DNA of 22,828 nt from an uncultured Eubacterium sp. (GTDB lineage: Bacteria; Bacillota; Clostridia; Lachnospirales; Lachnospiraceae). The translations under genes were made by a program, and so were the position numbers. This document shows, in pieces, positions 22,774 to 22,828 of the stretch (position 1 is the stretch's first letter; every line of letters begins with the position of its first letter). The notes under the pieces were generated by a model, which saw only the letters and a program-made list of their open reading frames with translations, was not told where the DNA came from and did not search any database. The DNA lies in NCBI GenBank assembly GCA_910583555.1, contig CAJTXO010000034.1, positions 1-22,828 of the forward strand. Reading direction: 5' to 3'.

Positions 22774-22828
22774 CTCCCCGAGTAGGGCTCGAACCTACGA
22801 CAACACGGTTAACAGCCGTGCGCTCTAC
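22774..22828 (-). tRNA. tRNA-Asn (GUU), 3' portion; 5' end lies beyond the window
   Basis: On the minus strand the anticodon stem CACGG/CCGTG encloses the loop CTGTTAA, with anticodon GTT at 22813-22811. A T arm (GTAGG, TTCGAGC, CCTAC) and the 3' acceptor strand TCGGGGA with discriminator G at 22774 follow. CCA is not encoded. The 5' acceptor strand and most of the D arm are outside the window. Confidence 0.93.

Overview
The window looks like an accessory-rich chromosomal segment of an anaerobic, probably motile gut or rumen Firmicute, most likely of the family Lachnospiraceae. The evidence is strong AGGAGG-type ribosome binding sites, sigma-A promoters with 17-base spacers, LytTR/GHKL signalling proteins with an AgrB-like fragment, a DUF6033-type protein, chemoreceptors, and a secreted carbohydrate esterase with binding modules. 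Family placement is inference from gene content. Nearly everything from 1 to 20,000 is on the minus strand, except one small repressor gene. The last 2.7 kb is on the plus strand.

Region 1 (1-6866) is the most unusual part. A minus-strand operon encodes two large bacterial dynamin-like GTPases (848 and 921 aa), a 106-aa protein of unknown family, a 79-aa single-pass membrane protein, a 45-aa zinc ribbon, and the start of a nucleotide-kinase-like P-loop protein that stops early, probably by frameshift, near the window edge. It is read from a near-consensus promoter (TTGCAT, 17 bases, TATAAT). Palindromic half-sites surround that promoter, and a 68-aa Cro/C1-type regulator is encoded divergently. 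The arrangement suggests a repressed, inducible membrane-remodelling or defence cassette; that role is inference.

Region 2 (6940-12066) holds a DUF6033-like protein, an intact six-helix chemoreceptor without a HAMP domain, and a dCache-HAMP chemoreceptor broken by a single-base deletion. Each is followed by its own terminator or terminator-like hairpin.

Region 3 (12120-17558) holds a secreted CE1-type esterase with two tandem carbohydrate-binding modules. It also holds a large hybrid histidine kinase (7TM-PAS-HisKA-HATPase-REC-HPt) overlapping a stand-alone CheY-like receiver, which together can form a multi-step phosphorelay.

Region 4 (17677-18740) is the remnant of a large serine recombinase. 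It lacks the catalytic serine region and lies beside an 18-bp perfect inverted repeat, which points to a decayed mobile element.

Region 5 (18818-22746) is a degenerate or rewired agr-like locus. A LytTR response regulator and a GHKL kinase follow a fragment matching only the C-terminal half of AgrB, and no agrD was found. A secreted leucine-rich-repeat protein is encoded divergently. Between the two lie four boxes in two facing pairs, each pair repeating at 21 bp, which fit LytTR binding sites controlling both directions. The window ends inside a tRNA-Asn gene on the minus strand.
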